This document shows, one piece after another, positions 1-7,698 of a stretch of 64,000 nucleotides of DNA. Source of the stretch: an uncultured Bacteroidales bacterium (GTDB lineage: Bacteria; Bacteroidota; Bacteroidia; Bacteroidales; Bacteroidaceae); contig CADCBO010000001.1 in NCBI GenBank assembly GCA_902799685.1, positions 1 to 64,000 on the forward strand. Reading direction: 5' to 3'. Position numbers and translations under genes: made by a program. Below the pieces are notes generated by a model. It ran no database searches and had not been told where the DNA came from. It saw nothing but the letters and a program-made list of their open reading frames with translations. The first letter of the stretch is position 1, and each line of letters opens with the position of its first letter.

Positions 1-4
1 TTCA

Positions 5-34
5 TTGTGTATTGAAAAAGAAGCTCTATCTTTG
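5..34 (+). promoter_or_regulatory. rpsO promoter (Bacteroidetes type)
   Basis: TTG at 5-7, a 19-base spacer and TATCTTTG at 27-34 match the Bacteroidetes -33/-7 consensus. Transcription would begin near 41, giving a leader of about 30 bases before rpsO. Confidence 0.75.
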
Positions 35-71
35 CGCCCGCTAAACGAGTTTTCACATTATTTTTAAGAAA

Positions 72-341
72 ATGTATTTAGACAAAGAGAAAAAACAAGA
101 GATCTTTGGACAATACGGAAAGTCCAACACGGATACTGGCTCACCTGAAGCCCAGATAGCCTTGTTCTCATACCGTATTTCCCATTTGACGGAACATCTT
201 AAGGAGAACCGTAAGGATTATAGCACTGAAAGGGCACTGACCCAGCTGGTAGGTAAGCGCAGGAGACTGCTCAACTACCTCAAGGAGAGAGACATTGAGC
301 GCTACCGCGCCATCGTCAAGGCTCTCGGTCTGCGTAAGTAA
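72..341 (+). CDS. rpsO: 30S ribosomal protein S15
   Basis: Encodes S15, a primary 16S rRNA-binding protein of the small-subunit platform. The 89-residue product has the family's exact usual length and its hallmark segments: the TGSPEAQIA stretch near residue 22, the helical [19 protein letters not shown] region and the basic [11 protein letters not shown] block, ending in RALGLRK. The ATG at 72 lies about 30 bases after the predicted transcription start. A promoter stands directly upstream and a strong hairpin directly downstream, so the gene is probably monocistronic. In other bacteria S15 represses its own leader; this leader is too short to show such a structure clearly. Identification is secure. 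Confidence 0.98.
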   Translation: MYLDKEKKQEIFGQYGKSNTDTGSPEAQIALFSYRISHLTEHLKENRKDYSTERALTQLVGKRRRLLNYLKERDIERYRAIVKALGLRK

Positions 342-348
342 GGCTAGA

Positions 349-396
349 CAAGAAAGAAGAGGGGTTGGCCAAAAGGTCAACCCCTCTTCTTTCTTG
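349..396. terminator. Long hairpin terminator after rpsO
   Basis: Perfect 19-bp stem (349-367 with 378-396) extended by about three more pairs around an AAAA loop. The 3' arm is pyrimidine-rich (CTCTTCTTTCTTG) rather than a clean T-tract. It begins 8 bases after the rpsO stop and is symmetrical enough to work on both strands. Confidence 0.8.
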
Positions 397-483
397 TAAT
401 TGAGAATTAGGAATTGAGATTTTTTGTTGCGGGTTTACGCAGGTGCAATCGTATTAATTCTCAATTCTCAATTCTCAATTCTC
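397..483. repeat. AATTGAG/AATTCTC heptamer microsatellite, two opposed blocks
   Basis: Degenerate AATTGAG-type repeats at about 397-418 face three AATTCTC units at about 463-483. The blocks are inverted relative to each other and could pair. The second block ends just before the -7 box of ahcY. A similar run lies between galE and the kinase gene near 56007-56037. Confidence 0.6.
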
Positions 484-493
484 ATTTATAAAG

Positions 494-501
494 TATATTT
501 G
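494..501 (+). promoter_or_regulatory. -7 box of ahcY promoter
   Basis: TATATTTG at 494-501 matches TAnnTTTG and lies 33 bases before the ahcY ATG. No good TTG is present at the usual distance because the upstream sequence is the heptamer repeat. Confidence 0.5.
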
Positions 502-534
502 TACTTCGAATCTACAATTCTATTCATTTTTACT

Positions 535-1950
535 ATGGATTTATACTCTTCACTGCCCTATAAGGTGGCAGACATCAAGCTGGCTGATTTTGGCCGTAAG
601 GAGATAGAGATGGCCGAGAAGGAGATGCCCGGACTTATGGCTCTCCGTGACAAGTACCGTGATTCAAAACCGCTTAAAGGTGCCCGTATCATGGGTTCTT
701 TGCACATGACCATTCAGACAGCGGTTCTTATTGAGACACTGCATGAGTTGGGCGCCCAGATACGCTGGTGCTCATGCAACATATATTCCACACAGGACCA
801 TGCTGCCGCTGCAATAGCAGCTGCAGGCAGTGCTGCAGTCTTTGCCTGGAAAGGTGAGACCGCACAGGAATACTGGTGGTGTACCCTTCAGGCCATGAAC
901 TTCCCGGAGGGAGGCCCAAATATGATAGTTGATGACGGCGGTGATGCCACACTTATGATACATCTGGGCGTCAAGGGTGAGAAAGACTCCAAGGCTTTGG
1001 ATTATGAGGCTGAATCAGCCGATGAAAAGGAGCTTTTAATCGCTCTCAAGGAGGTTGCCAAAGTTAAAGGTGGCAGCTATTGGCAGGAAATGGCCAAGAA
1101 TATCAAAGGCGTGAGTGAAGAGACAACTACTGGTGTACATCGCTTGTACCGTATGCAGCAGAACAGAGAGCTGCTGTTCCCGGCATTCAATGTGAATGAC
1201 TCCGTTACCAAGAGCAAGTTCGACAACCTGTACGGTTGCCGCGAGTCACTGGCCGACGGCATAAAGCGCGCTACCGATGTTATGATAGCCGGTAAGGTAT
1301 GTGTGGTGTGCGGTTACGGCGAGGTGGGTAAGGGTTGTGCCCAGAGCATGCGCTCTTACGGTGCACGCGTACTGGTAACCGAGATTGACCCCATCTGCGC
1401 ACTGCAGGCCGCCATGGAAGGATATGAGGTGGTGACCATGGAGGAAGCCGCTCCACTTGGCAATATATTCGTGACCACAACCGGTAATATCGATGTCATT
1501 ACCACAGATCACCTCAAGGTAATGCCCGATCAGGCTATCGTCTGCAACATAGGCCACTTTGACAGCGAGATACAGGTAGATAAACTCAAGAAGATTCCGG
1601 GAATCCGTTGCCAGAACATAAAGCCGCAGGTGGACCGTTACTTCTTCCCCGACGGCCATAGCATAATCCTTTTGGCCGATGGTCGTCTGGTAAATCTGGG
1701 TTGCGCCACAGGACATCCCAGTTTTGTAATGAGCAACAGCTTTACAAACCAGACTCTTGCCCAGATTGAATTGTTCAACAAGCAGTATCCGGTTGACGTT
1801 TATCGTCTGCCCAAACATTTAGATGAGGAGGTGGCCCGCCTGCATCTGGAGCGAATCGGCGTACATCTGTCCAAGCTTACCCAGGCTCAGGCCGATTATA
1901 TCGGGGTTCCGGTTGAAGGTCCTTATAAGGCAGAACATTATAGGTATTGA
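535..1950 (+). CDS. ahcY: Adenosylhomocysteinase
   Basis: S-adenosylhomocysteine hydrolase, cytosolic and NAD-dependent. It splits S-adenosylhomocysteine into adenosine and homocysteine, relieving product inhibition of methyltransferases. The 471-residue product has the family length. Visible markers are the substrate-domain [16 protein letters not shown], the KTVxGCxE-like segment [15 protein letters not shown], the Rossmann motif GYGEVGKG at residues 260-267, and the C-terminal tail ending KAEHYRY that reaches the neighbouring subunit's cofactor. The frame stays open upstream to 424, but that part reads through the heptamer repeat and the promoter, so the ATG at 535 ([16 protein letters not shown]) is chosen. 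Confidence 0.97.
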   Translation: MDLYSSLPYKVADIKLADFGRKEIEMAEKEMPGLMALRDKYRDSKPLKGARIMGSLHMTIQTAVLIETLHELGAQIRWCSCNIYSTQDHAAAAIAAAGSAAVFAWKGETAQEYWWCTLQAMNFPEGGPNMIVDDGGDATLMIHLGVKGEKDSKALDYEAESADEKELLIALKEVAKVKGGSYWQEMAKNIKGVSEETTTGVHRLYRMQQNRELLFPAFNVNDSVTKSKFDNLYGCRESLADGIKRATDVMIAGKVCVVCGYGEVGKGCAQSMRSYGARVLVTEIDPICALQAAMEGYEVVTMEEAAPLGNIFVTTTGNIDVITTDHLKVMPDQAIVCNIGHFDSEIQVDKLKKIPGIRCQNIKPQVDRYFFPDGHSIILLADGRLVNLGCATGHPSFVMSNSFTNQTLAQIELFNKQYPVDVYRLPKHLDEEVARLHLERIGVHLSKLTQAQADYIGVPVEGPYKAEHYRY

Positions 1951-1956
1951 GCGTTC

Positions 1957-2040
1957 AATTGGGGTCTGACCCCTTTTGCACGGGATTAAGGAGTGACTAT
2001 TTTAAAGATTATCAGGTGACAAAAGGGGTCAGACCCCTAT
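1957..2040. repeat. Inverted pair of GGGGTCTGACCCC palindromes
   Basis: GGGGTCTGACCCCTTTTG at 1961-1978 and its exact reverse complement at 2020-2037 flank about 41 bases. Each copy is itself nearly palindromic, so the unit looks like a BIME-style inverted pair. It fills the gap between ahcY and the next gene and may also end ahcY transcription. Further copies lie near 47754, 51244 and 59528. Confidence 0.8.
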
Positions 2041-2047
2041 AGCACAA

Positions 2048-2635
2048 ATGGAAAGAAAGACGATAGTAGTTTATGGGGCATCGAGTGCCGATGCCGAGAA
2101 GGTTTTTGTTGATGCTGCTTATCAGTTGGGCGGGCTTATAGCAAAAGCCGGCAAGAGGCTTGTAAGCGGTGCAGGCAGCACCGGTCTGATGGCTGCCGTT
2201 GAGGATGGTGCGCTGGATGCCGGTGGGGTATCAATAGGCATTATCCCCCAGTTCATGGTTGATAACGGTTGGCTGCATCAGGGATTGACAGAGACCATAA
2301 TCACTCCCAGCATGCACGAGCGCAAGAACCGTATGGCTCAGATGGCCGACGCTGTCATAGCCCTGCCTGGCGGAACAGGAACCTTTGAGGAACTCTTTGA
2401 AATCATTACCTGGAAAATGCTGGGACTTTTTGTCAAGCCTATCATAATCCTTAATACAGACGGTTATTACGGTCCGCTTCTGGAGATGCTTGACCGTACT
2501 GCAGACCGCCATTTCATGAATCCCGTCTTCAAGAGACTGTGGGCAGTTGCCACCACTCCCGATGAAGCCTTGTCTCTTGTAGATACCCTCCCTGACTGGG
2601 ATGACACGACAAGCAAAATCCGTACAGACCGATGA
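2048..2635 (+). CDS. LOG-family nucleotide 5'-monophosphate phosphoribohydrolase (TIGR00730 type)
   Basis: A Rossmann-like protein of the LOG/YvdD family (formerly lysine decarboxylase-like). Members hydrolyse the N-glycosidic bond of nucleoside 5'-monophosphates, including cytokinin precursors. The 195-residue length is typical. The diagnostic PGGTGTFEELFE motif is at about residues 107-118, preceded by the SMHERKNRMAQMADA segment that lines the active site; GAGSTGLMAAV near residue 40 is the phosphate-binding loop. The physiological substrate in Bacteroidales is not fixed by sequence. The stop overlaps the next start by four bases (ATGA), so the two genes are translationally coupled. Confidence 0.9.
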   Translation: MERKTIVVYGASSADAEKVFVDAAYQLGGLIAKAGKRLVSGAGSTGLMAAVEDGALDAGGVSIGIIPQFMVDNGWLHQGLTETIITPSMHERKNRMAQMADAVIALPGGTGTFEELFEIITWKMLGLFVKPIIILNTDGYYGPLLEMLDRTADRHFMNPVFKRLWAVATTPDEALSLVDTLPDWDDTTSKIRTDR

Positions 2636-3318
2636 AATTCCCGTTTATATCAGAACTGGACAGTACGGTCGGTGTCAGCGACTGGTATCTGCTTATAATG
2701 ATCATCTCCTTTTTGGTCAGTCTGTTCATAATGGGACCTTACATCATTACATATCTGGATGGATTGTCAGTCATGTACCGGTTCAACAGTCCGGATTCCG
2801 ATATTCGTTATCCTGAGTTTTCTCCGTTTGGAAGGATTGTGGTTGTACTTCTTTCCTGCATTAATATAGGGTTAGGACTGTCTTCTGTCCTGTTTGGTGC
2901 GGGTGGACGTGAGGCAAATGCAGTATCATATCTTTTAGAGGCTTCGGTCTGGCCACTCTTATTCGTCGGTATAAGATTGTTTTTATACCAGACAGTGAAT
3001 TCATCCCTTTACAAATCGCAGGCAATAAAGCTCAAGACCTCAAGATGGAACGGCTTTTTCATTATGGCTTTTTCTGCTTACGGTTTTTGTGTGCTGGTGC
3101 TGACTTCTGTAGTTCTGTTTCTGGAACTGTCTCCGTTGGTTCTGGTCATCTGTATGTCAATTTTGCTTCTTTTGGCCGAAATAGGGTTGATTTTCAAAAT
3201 AAAAACTACCTTATTCAAGAATAAATGCTCAAATACGAGATTTATTTTGTACTTTTGTGCGCTTGAATTAGGACCTATCATATTGTTGTTGGTTCTTTTG
3301 GGAGTATTCTTTAGTTAA
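2632..3318 (+). CDS. DUF4271-type polytopic inner-membrane protein
   Basis: A 228-residue membrane protein with about six hydrophobic helices: WYLLIMIISFLVSLFIMG near residue 18, VVLLSCINIGLGLSSVLFG near 72, SVWPLLFVGIRLFLY near 105, FFIMAFSAYGFCVLVLTSVVLFL near 141, LVLVICMSILLLLAEIGLIF near 168 and LGPIILLLVLLGVFF at the C terminus. It sits immediately before hemD, an arrangement I recognise for Bacteroidetes DUF4271 proteins. No catalytic motif is visible and its function is unknown. It overlaps the upstream LOG gene by four bases and is separated from hemD by 18 bases, so the three form an operon. Confidence 0.75.
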   Translation: MKFPFISELDSTVGVSDWYLLIMIISFLVSLFIMGPYIITYLDGLSVMYRFNSPDSDIRYPEFSPFGRIVVVLLSCINIGLGLSSVLFGAGGREANAVSYLLEASVWPLLFVGIRLFLYQTVNSSLYKSQAIKLKTSRWNGFFIMAFSAYGFCVLVLTSVVLFLELSPLVLVICMSILLLLAEIGLIFKIKTTLFKNKCSNTRFILYFCALELGPIILLLVLLGVFFS

Positions 3319-3336
3319 ATTTAAACCGTACAGACA

Positions 3337-4086
3337 TTGAAAGTAAAAAAGATTCTTATTTCCCAGCCGCAGCCCACAACCGGCAAGTCACCGTATTTTG
3401 ACTTGGCTGAGAAGTATGGCGTTGAGTTTGTTTTCAAGCCGTTCATTCGCGTAGAGCCTCTCAGCGCCAAGGAGTTCAGGCAGCAGCATGTCAATATTCT
3501 TGACCATACCGCTGTAGTGTTTACCTCTCGTCACGCGGTAGATCATTTCTTCCAGCTTTGCGGAGAGTTGCGTATAACCATACCAGAGGACATGAAATAT
3601 TTCTGCATTACCGAGACAGTTTCTCTTTATATCCAGAAATATGTCCAGTACCGTAAGCGTAAGGTGTTCTTTGGCAATACCGGAAAGGTGGATAGCCTCA
3701 TGGCTCCAATCCTCAAACACAAGACAGAGAAGTATTTCATTCCCATGTCAAATGTCCACACCGGTGAACTCAAGGAACTTCTTGATGCCAATAAGATAGC
3801 ACATACCGAGGCAGTCATGTACCGTACCGTGAGCAATGAGATTCTCAAGGAAGAGCTGAATGAGTTTGACATGCTTGTGTTCTTCAGCCCGGCCGGAATA
3901 GAGTCACTTAAACAGAACGCTCCCGATTTTGTACAGGGCGAAAAGATAATCGGTTGCTTTGGCGGTACTACAGCCAAGGCTATCCGTGATGCCGGTCTGC
4001 GTCTTGACATAGAGGCTCCTGTTCCTGGAATCACATCCATGTCGGCTGCTATCGATGCGTGGTTGGCAGCAAACCACAAGAAATAA
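3337..4086 (+). CDS. hemD: Uroporphyrinogen-III synthase
   Basis: Closes and inverts ring D of hydroxymethylbilane to make uroporphyrinogen III, the last common precursor of haem and other tetrapyrroles; cytosolic. The 249-residue protein shows the two-lobed HemD pattern: KKILISQPQP at the N terminus, VVFTSRHAVDHFF near residue 60, and the C-terminal lobe with FDMLVFFSPAGIESL near 178 and IIGCFGGTTAKAIRDAGLRLDI near 208. The start is a TTG at 3337; no ATG is positioned to keep the N-terminal beta strand. The family is poorly conserved in sequence, but motifs and position before rnpA agree. Confidence 0.88.
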   Translation: MKVKKILISQPQPTTGKSPYFDLAEKYGVEFVFKPFIRVEPLSAKEFRQQHVNILDHTAVVFTSRHAVDHFFQLCGELRITIPEDMKYFCITETVSLYIQKYVQYRKRKVFFGNTGKVDSLMAPILKHKTEKYFIPMSNVHTGELKELLDANKIAHTEAVMYRTVSNEILKEELNEFDMLVFFSPAGIESLKQNAPDFVQGEKIIGCFGGTTAKAIRDAGLRLDIEAPVPGITSMSAAIDAWLAANHKK

Positions 4087-4096
4087 TACATACTCT

Positions 4097-4104
4097 TATA
4101 TTTG
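4097..4104 (+). promoter_or_regulatory. Candidate -7 box upstream of rnpA
   Basis: TATATTTG at 4097-4104 matches TAnnTTTG. Transcription from it would start around 4111, inside the hairpin at 4105-4146. No TTG lies at the expected distance upstream. Confidence 0.4.
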
Positions 4105-4158
4105 CGGGTTCCTATCATTGAGGCATTGTGCCCTAAACGGAACCCGTTTTTATTTTTT
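4105..4158 (+). terminator. Hairpin plus T-tract between hemD and rnpA
   Basis: CGGGTTCC (4105-4112) pairs with GGAACCCG (4139-4146) and is followed by TTTTTATTTTTT running to 2 bases before the rnpA ATG at 4160. It is probably the hemD terminator. Because a -7 box precedes it, it could instead fold in the rnpA leader. Confidence 0.6.
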
Positions 4159-4159
4159 A

Positions 4160-4579
4160 ATGGCAGGAGAAAACACTTTCAGCAAGCGGGAACGCCTATG
4201 CAGCGGGAAACTGACCGATAGGCTGTTCAGTGAGGGAAACCGACAGATTTCGGTTTTTCCCGTCCGTTTGGTGTGGCTCCTGACCGATGAAAGCGAGGGT
4301 GTACGGATACTCATCAGTGCACCTAAGCGTAACTTCCATAATGCTGTGGACCGCAACCGGATAAAAAGGCAGATACGTGAGTTCTACCGTACATCGTCCG
4401 CAACCCTGAAAGAGACGGTTGCCGCCCGAAACAAGGGTCTTGTCCTGGCATTCCTCTTTAATGACACCCACCTTTGGGATACCTGTAAACTTGTGCCACG
4501 ACTAAGGTCCGCTATGGAAAGACTGGTTGAGACCTTATCCGTGAACAGTTCCGGAAACAACGAGGAAAGAGAGGGCTGA
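4160..4579 (+). CDS. rnpA: Ribonuclease P protein component
   Basis: Protein subunit of RNase P, which helps the catalytic RNA bind pre-tRNA 5' leaders. The product is 139 residues. It shows [20 protein letters not shown] at the N terminus and the RNR motif in [16 protein letters not shown] near residue 65. The frame extends upstream to 4055 but would pass through the hairpin; the ATG at 4160 gives the normal N terminus. It is followed two bases after its stop by yidD, the usual rnpA-yidD pairing. Confidence 0.95.
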   Translation: MAGENTFSKRERLCSGKLTDRLFSEGNRQISVFPVRLVWLLTDESEGVRILISAPKRNFHNAVDRNRIKRQIREFYRTSSATLKETVAARNKGLVLAFLFNDTHLWDTCKLVPRLRSAMERLVETLSVNSSGNNEEREG

Positions 4580-4581
4580 AG

Positions 4582-4824
4582 ATGATCAAGGTGTTGAATA
4601 TTTTTACCAAATCGCTTGGGTGGCTGCTGATGCTTCCCATCCGCTTTTACAGAAAATTCATATCGCCCCTTACACCACCGTCCTGCCGTTTTGTCCCTAC
4701 ATGTTCACAGTACGCTATCGAAGCCATAACCAAGCACGGCCCGTTCAAGGGTACATGGCTTGCATTCAAGCGGGTGTTGCGCTGCCGCCCGGGCGGCGGG
4801 TCGGGGTATGATCCGGTTCCATGA
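4582..4824 (+). CDS. yidD: Membrane protein insertion efficiency factor YidD
   Basis: Small amphipathic protein thought to assist YidC/Sec-dependent insertion at the inner membrane. The 80-residue product matches the family: an N-terminal hydrophobic helix ([19 protein letters not shown]), the conserved [17 protein letters not shown] core with its cysteines, [20 protein letters not shown], and the terminal GGSGYDPVP. It lies directly after rnpA and directly before the TatD-like gene. Confidence 0.96.
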   Translation: MIKVLNIFTKSLGWLLMLPIRFYRKFISPLTPPSCRFVPTCSQYAIEAITKHGPFKGTWLAFKRVLRCRPGGGSGYDPVP

Positions 4825-4825
4825 A

Positions 4826-5461
4826 ATGAGAATTGTTGATATACATACTCATGTCTTGCCGGAGGAGTCGGGTTTGGCCCTTGTCTGCATAGGCTGTGGC
4901 CCGATGCCGCAAAACGCAGACGGTCATTTCTTCAGCGCAGGACTTCATCCTTGGGATGTAACAGGAAATGACTATGAGGATTATGGAAATCTTGAAAAGT
5001 TGCTTGCCTTGCCAAATGTCCTTGCAGTGGGAGAATGTGGCTTTGACACTCTGCGTGGTCCTGCCCATGAACTGCAGGAACAGGCATTCATGCGTCAGTG
5101 TGAGCTTTCAGAGCGTTACAGGAAACCCATGATACTCCACGTAGTGCGTGATTTTGACACCGTAATCCGTCTGCGCAAACAACTCCATCCCAAGCAACCC
5201 TGGCTCATCCACGGTTTCCGGGGAGGCCCCCGGCAAATGAACCAGCTATACGCTCAGGGCATCCTGGTCTCATTAGGCCCCAAACATAACTCCGAAACCC
5301 TGAAACAAATCCCCTCCAACCGCCTCTTCCTCGAAACCGACGGCCAATCTTCCATAAACGACCTAATCCGAATCACTGCCATATCAAGAGAAGAGACAGT
5401 TGAGACTATAAACGGCCAGATCATATGTAATAACGACAGTTTCCTTTTGCAGGAGCCGTAG
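4826..5461 (+). CDS. TatD-family metal-dependent hydrolase (short form)
   Basis: Predicted TIM-barrel deoxyribonuclease/amidohydrolase of the TatD family. The N-terminal IVDIHTH motif supplies the first metal ligands; GECGFD near residue 70, LHVVRDFD near 104, LIHGFRG near 125 and FLETDGQ near 169 follow the TatD order. At 211 residues it is shorter than the usual ~255, which is common for the Bacteroidales gene in this position. The ATG at 4826 immediately follows the yidD stop; an in-frame ATG at 4808 is possible but lies inside yidD. Its stop codon (5459-5461) sits within the left arm of the inverted-repeat element at 5455-5647. Confidence 0.85.
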   Translation: MRIVDIHTHVLPEESGLALVCIGCGPMPQNADGHFFSAGLHPWDVTGNDYEDYGNLEKLLALPNVLAVGECGFDTLRGPAHELQEQAFMRQCELSERYRKPMILHVVRDFDTVIRLRKQLHPKQPWLIHGFRGGPRQMNQLYAQGILVSLGPKHNSETLKQIPSNRLFLETDGQSSINDLIRITAISREETVETINGQIICNNDSFLLQEP

Positions 5462-5647
5462 TATGGATTCTCAAGAGCATCAGTGAAGGGCGTAAGCGGA
5501 GCGCCCCGGAGAGGCCGTTAAGAACATCGTTGCGTTCAACGACGGTTAGGCACCGTAGGGGACTAAGACGGAGGCGATCGATGTTTAGGCCTCAGAGGGA
5601 GTGCGCAGTAGCCCGTAACGTTGTCTTTTGAGAATCCATACTACGGC
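5455..5647. repeat. 193-bp inverted-repeat element A
   Basis: Perfect 20-base arms, GCCGTAGTATGGATTCTCAA at 5455-5474 and its reverse complement at 5628-5647, enclose a 153-base GC-rich core with small internal hairpins: GGCG(TAAGCGGA)GCGCC near 5490 and CGTTG(CGT)TCAACG near 5532. The left arm overlaps the stop of the TatD-like gene; the right arm ends 21 bases before the tyrS -33 element. No open frame is convincing inside. Compare element B at 53885-54021. Confidence 0.75.
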
Positions 5648-5667
5648 GGTGTTTATGAAGCAAATAA

Positions 5668-5698
5668 TTGTGTCTTTCGTCAAAGAATAGTATATTTG
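5668..5698 (+). promoter_or_regulatory. tyrS promoter
   Basis: TTG at 5668-5670, a 20-base spacer and TATATTTG at 5691-5698 match the Bacteroidetes promoter. It lies about 30 bases before the tyrS ATG. Confidence 0.75.
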
Positions 5699-5728
5699 CA
5701 CACTTTTAAAAATCTAAATCATAGAGTA

Positions 5729-7027
5729 ATGACTAATTTTGTTGAAGAACTTACCTGGAGAGGCATGATCCACCAGATGATGCCGGGTACCGATGAACTT
5801 CTTGGCAAGGAGCAGGTTACTGCTTATGTGGGCTTTGACCCGACTGCCGATTCCCTTCACATAGGGCATCTGTGCAGTATAATGATACTTCGTCACTTCC
5901 AGCGCTGCGGTCACAAACCCTTGGCTCTGATAGGTGGTGCCACCGGAATGATAGGTGACCCCAGTGGAAAATCGCAGGAGCGCAACCTTCTTAACGAGGA
6001 GACCTTGAAACATAACGTGGAGTGCATCCGTAAGCAGCTGGCCAAGTTCCTGGACTTTGACAGCGACGCCCCTAACAAGGCCGAACTTGTAAATAATTAT
6101 GACTGGCTCAAGGATGTAACTTTCCTTGACTTTTCACGTGATATAGGCAAGCATATAACCGTCAATTACATGATGGCTAAGGACTCCGTAAAGAAGCGTC
6201 TGAACGGTGAGGCCCGTGACGGTCTTTCATTCACCGAGTTCACTTACCAGTTGCTTCAGGGTTATGACTTCCTGTATCTGAACGAGCATAAGAACTGCAA
6301 GCTGCAGATGGGTGGAGCCGACCAGTGGGGTAACATAACCACCGGAGCTGAACTCATCCGCCGTATCAACGGAACCGAGTGCTTTGCCCTTACATGCCCG
6401 CTCATAACCAAGTCCGACGGCACCAAATTCGGCAAGACTGAAGGCGGTAACGTATGGCTCAATCCCGAATATACATCACCGTATAAGTTCTACCAGTTCT
6501 GGCTTAACGTTAGCGATGAGGATGCCAAGCGTTATATCAAGATATTCACAAACATAGAGAAGGATGAATGTGAAGCTTTGATAGCTGAGCACGATGCCGC
6601 TCCTCATCTGCGTCTGGTACAGAAAAGACTGGCCAAGGACGTGACCTGCATGGTACACAGCGAAGCGGATTACAAGGCTGCAGCCGAGGCATCGGAGATA
6701 CTATTCGGTAACAACACCGGCAGTGATGACCTCAAGGGAATCGATGAGTCCATGCTGCTGTCTGTGTTTGAGGGCGTACCTCAGTTCCGTTTCAGCCGTG
6801 ACCTGCTCAAGCAGGAGGTCAAGGCAAGTGATTTCCTGACCGATGTCTGCCCGGTTTTCTTCAGTAAGAGCGAGGCACGCAAGATGATGCAGGGCGGTGG
6901 CGTATCCATCAACAAGGAGAAGACATATGACCATTCACGCGTATTTACCGAGGCCGATCTGGTTGACGGACGGTATATTGTACTGCAGCGCGGAAAAAAG
7001 AACTATTATTTGCTCATTGCAGAATAA
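5729..7027 (+). CDS. tyrS: Tyrosyl-tRNA synthetase
   Basis: Class I aminoacyl-tRNA synthetase charging tRNA-Tyr. The 432-residue product carries the HIGH motif (H44-I-G-H47 in [10 protein letters not shown]), the tyrosine-binding QLLQGYDF and [13 protein letters not shown] segments, and the KFGKT form of the KMSKS loop at residues 233-237. A C-terminal S4-like RNA-binding domain ([20 protein letters not shown]...[15 protein letters not shown]) completes it. The frame is open upstream to 5621, but that part crosses the right arm of element A and the promoter, so the ATG at 5729 is used. Confidence 0.97.
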   Translation: MTNFVEELTWRGMIHQMMPGTDELLGKEQVTAYVGFDPTADSLHIGHLCSIMILRHFQRCGHKPLALIGGATGMIGDPSGKSQERNLLNEETLKHNVECIRKQLAKFLDFDSDAPNKAELVNNYDWLKDVTFLDFSRDIGKHITVNYMMAKDSVKKRLNGEARDGLSFTEFTYQLLQGYDFLYLNEHKNCKLQMGGADQWGNITTGAELIRRINGTECFALTCPLITKSDGTKFGKTEGGNVWLNPEYTSPYKFYQFWLNVSDEDAKRYIKIFTNIEKDECEALIAEHDAAPHLRLVQKRLAKDVTCMVHSEADYKAAAEASEILFGNNTGSDDLKGIDESMLLSVFEGVPQFRFSRDLLKQEVKASDFLTDVCPVFFSKSEARKMMQGGGVSINKEKTYDHSRVFTEADLVDGRYIVLQRGKKNYYLLIAE

Positions 7028-7067
7028 AATGGGATGTTTCCCGTCTCATTGATTCGGGATTTATCCT

Positions 7068-7075
7068 TATCTTTG
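7068..7075 (+). promoter_or_regulatory. -7 box of tRNA-Gln
   Basis: TATCTTTG at 7068-7075 lies 27 bases before the tRNA. A TTG at 7049-7051 is present but with a short, 16-base spacer. Confidence 0.5.
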
Positions 7076-7101
7076 CAGTCCCCATAGGGGCATAAGGCGA
7101 T

Positions 7102-7172
7102 TGTCGTATGGTGTAATGGTAGCACAACAGGTTTTGGTTCTGTTTGTCCTGGTTCGAATCCGGGTACGACAG
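7102..7172 (+). tRNA. tRNA-Gln (TTG anticodon)
   Basis: Cloverleaf of 71 nucleotides: acceptor TGTCGTA/TACGACA with discriminator G, D-arm GGTGTAATGGTAGC, anticodon stem ACAGG/TCTGT around TTTTGGT (anticodon TTG), and T-arm CCTGGTTCGAATCCGGG. CCA is not encoded. Confidence 0.95.
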
Positions 7173-7175
7173 CAG

Positions 7176-7206
7176 GTAGGGTGATGGTATTTCACCCTAC
7201 TTTTTT
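7176..7206 (+). terminator. Terminator of tRNA-Gln
   Basis: Nine-bp stem GTAGGGTGA (7176-7184) with TCACCCTAC (7192-7200), then six T. Confidence 0.9.
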
Positions 7207-7395
7207 CTAAAATGAAACATTTGTGCAAAAGACATTTTGGGGTATTTGTAGCTGTGATTCATGGAACAAATCTTAACATTTTAGAAACATTTTCTAAGGT
7301 TCTTGAATTGTCTTTTCGGGGTATGGCACAAATCTTAATCACTAAGGCACGGATTTGAGATGCGGATCCCGGTTTTGCATGTATCTTTGCGTCAT

Positions 7396-7515
7396 AAGTT
7401 TTCATGCACATATTTGGTTAGTAATTGACTTTCGTGATGTTTTTGCTCTGGTCTGAGAAGATGTGGAGTAAAGACCAAAACAGGGGACCGCAGATTTAAG
7501 TGCGGTCTCTTTTTT
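7396..7515 (+). ncRNA. Candidate small RNA with its own promoter box and terminator
   Basis: TATCTTTG at 7382-7389 is a textbook -7 box, although the nearest TTG (7355-7357) has a long 24-base spacer. About 120 bases downstream is a terminator: GACCGCA (7486-7492) with TGCGGTC (7501-7507), then T-rich sequence to 7515. Between them TGGTCT (7449-7454) can pair with AGACCA (7472-7477). There is no open frame of note. A free-standing RNA is an inference. Confidence 0.4.
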
Positions 7516-7644
7516 GCTCCGTTACATCATGTCGCCTGACGTTGAAATTGTTCCTGAAATGTTAAAAATCGGTTCTCCTGTTATTTTTTTATGGTTTTAT
7601 CAAAAAAAAATTTGCAATTGGTGTGCTAAAACACAAAAAAGCGT

Positions 7645-7652
7645 TAACTTTG
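7645..7652 (+). promoter_or_regulatory. -7 box upstream of the first GH43 gene
   Basis: TAACTTTG at 7645-7652 fits TAnnTTTG. The nearest TTG (7618-7620) is 24 bases away. Transcription would start near 7659 and could run through the whole same-strand GH43-FAS1-SusCD series to the terminator at 26052. Confidence 0.45.
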
Positions 7653-7698
7653 ACCGCTATCTGAATTTTTAAATATATAAAATATTAACCTAAAGCTT

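Larger units (their letters stand above)
7207..7698. other. Non-coding gap between tRNA-Gln and the glycan locus
   Basis: No convincing coding frame. It holds AT-rich sequence with two similar ATTTTAGAAACATTT-like stretches, a -7 box at 7382-7389, a candidate small RNA ending at 7515, and a second -7 box at 7645-7652 ahead of the GH43 gene. Confidence 0.6.

Noticed and set aside
424-534. Extended N terminus of ahcY
   Set aside because: The added 37 residues translate the AATTCTC repeat and the -7 box; known AhcY proteins begin near [13 protein letters not shown].
1246-1818. 190-residue open frame antisense to ahcY
   Set aside because: It mirrors a strongly conserved gene, has no recognisable domain and no promoter; a shadow of ahcY codon bias.
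3388-4118. Antisense open frames across hemD
   Set aside because: Overlapping, featureless and contradicted by the conserved hemD frame.
5621-5728. Extended N terminus of tyrS
   Set aside because: It would read through the right arm of element A and the promoter; TyrS begins normally at the ATG at 5729.
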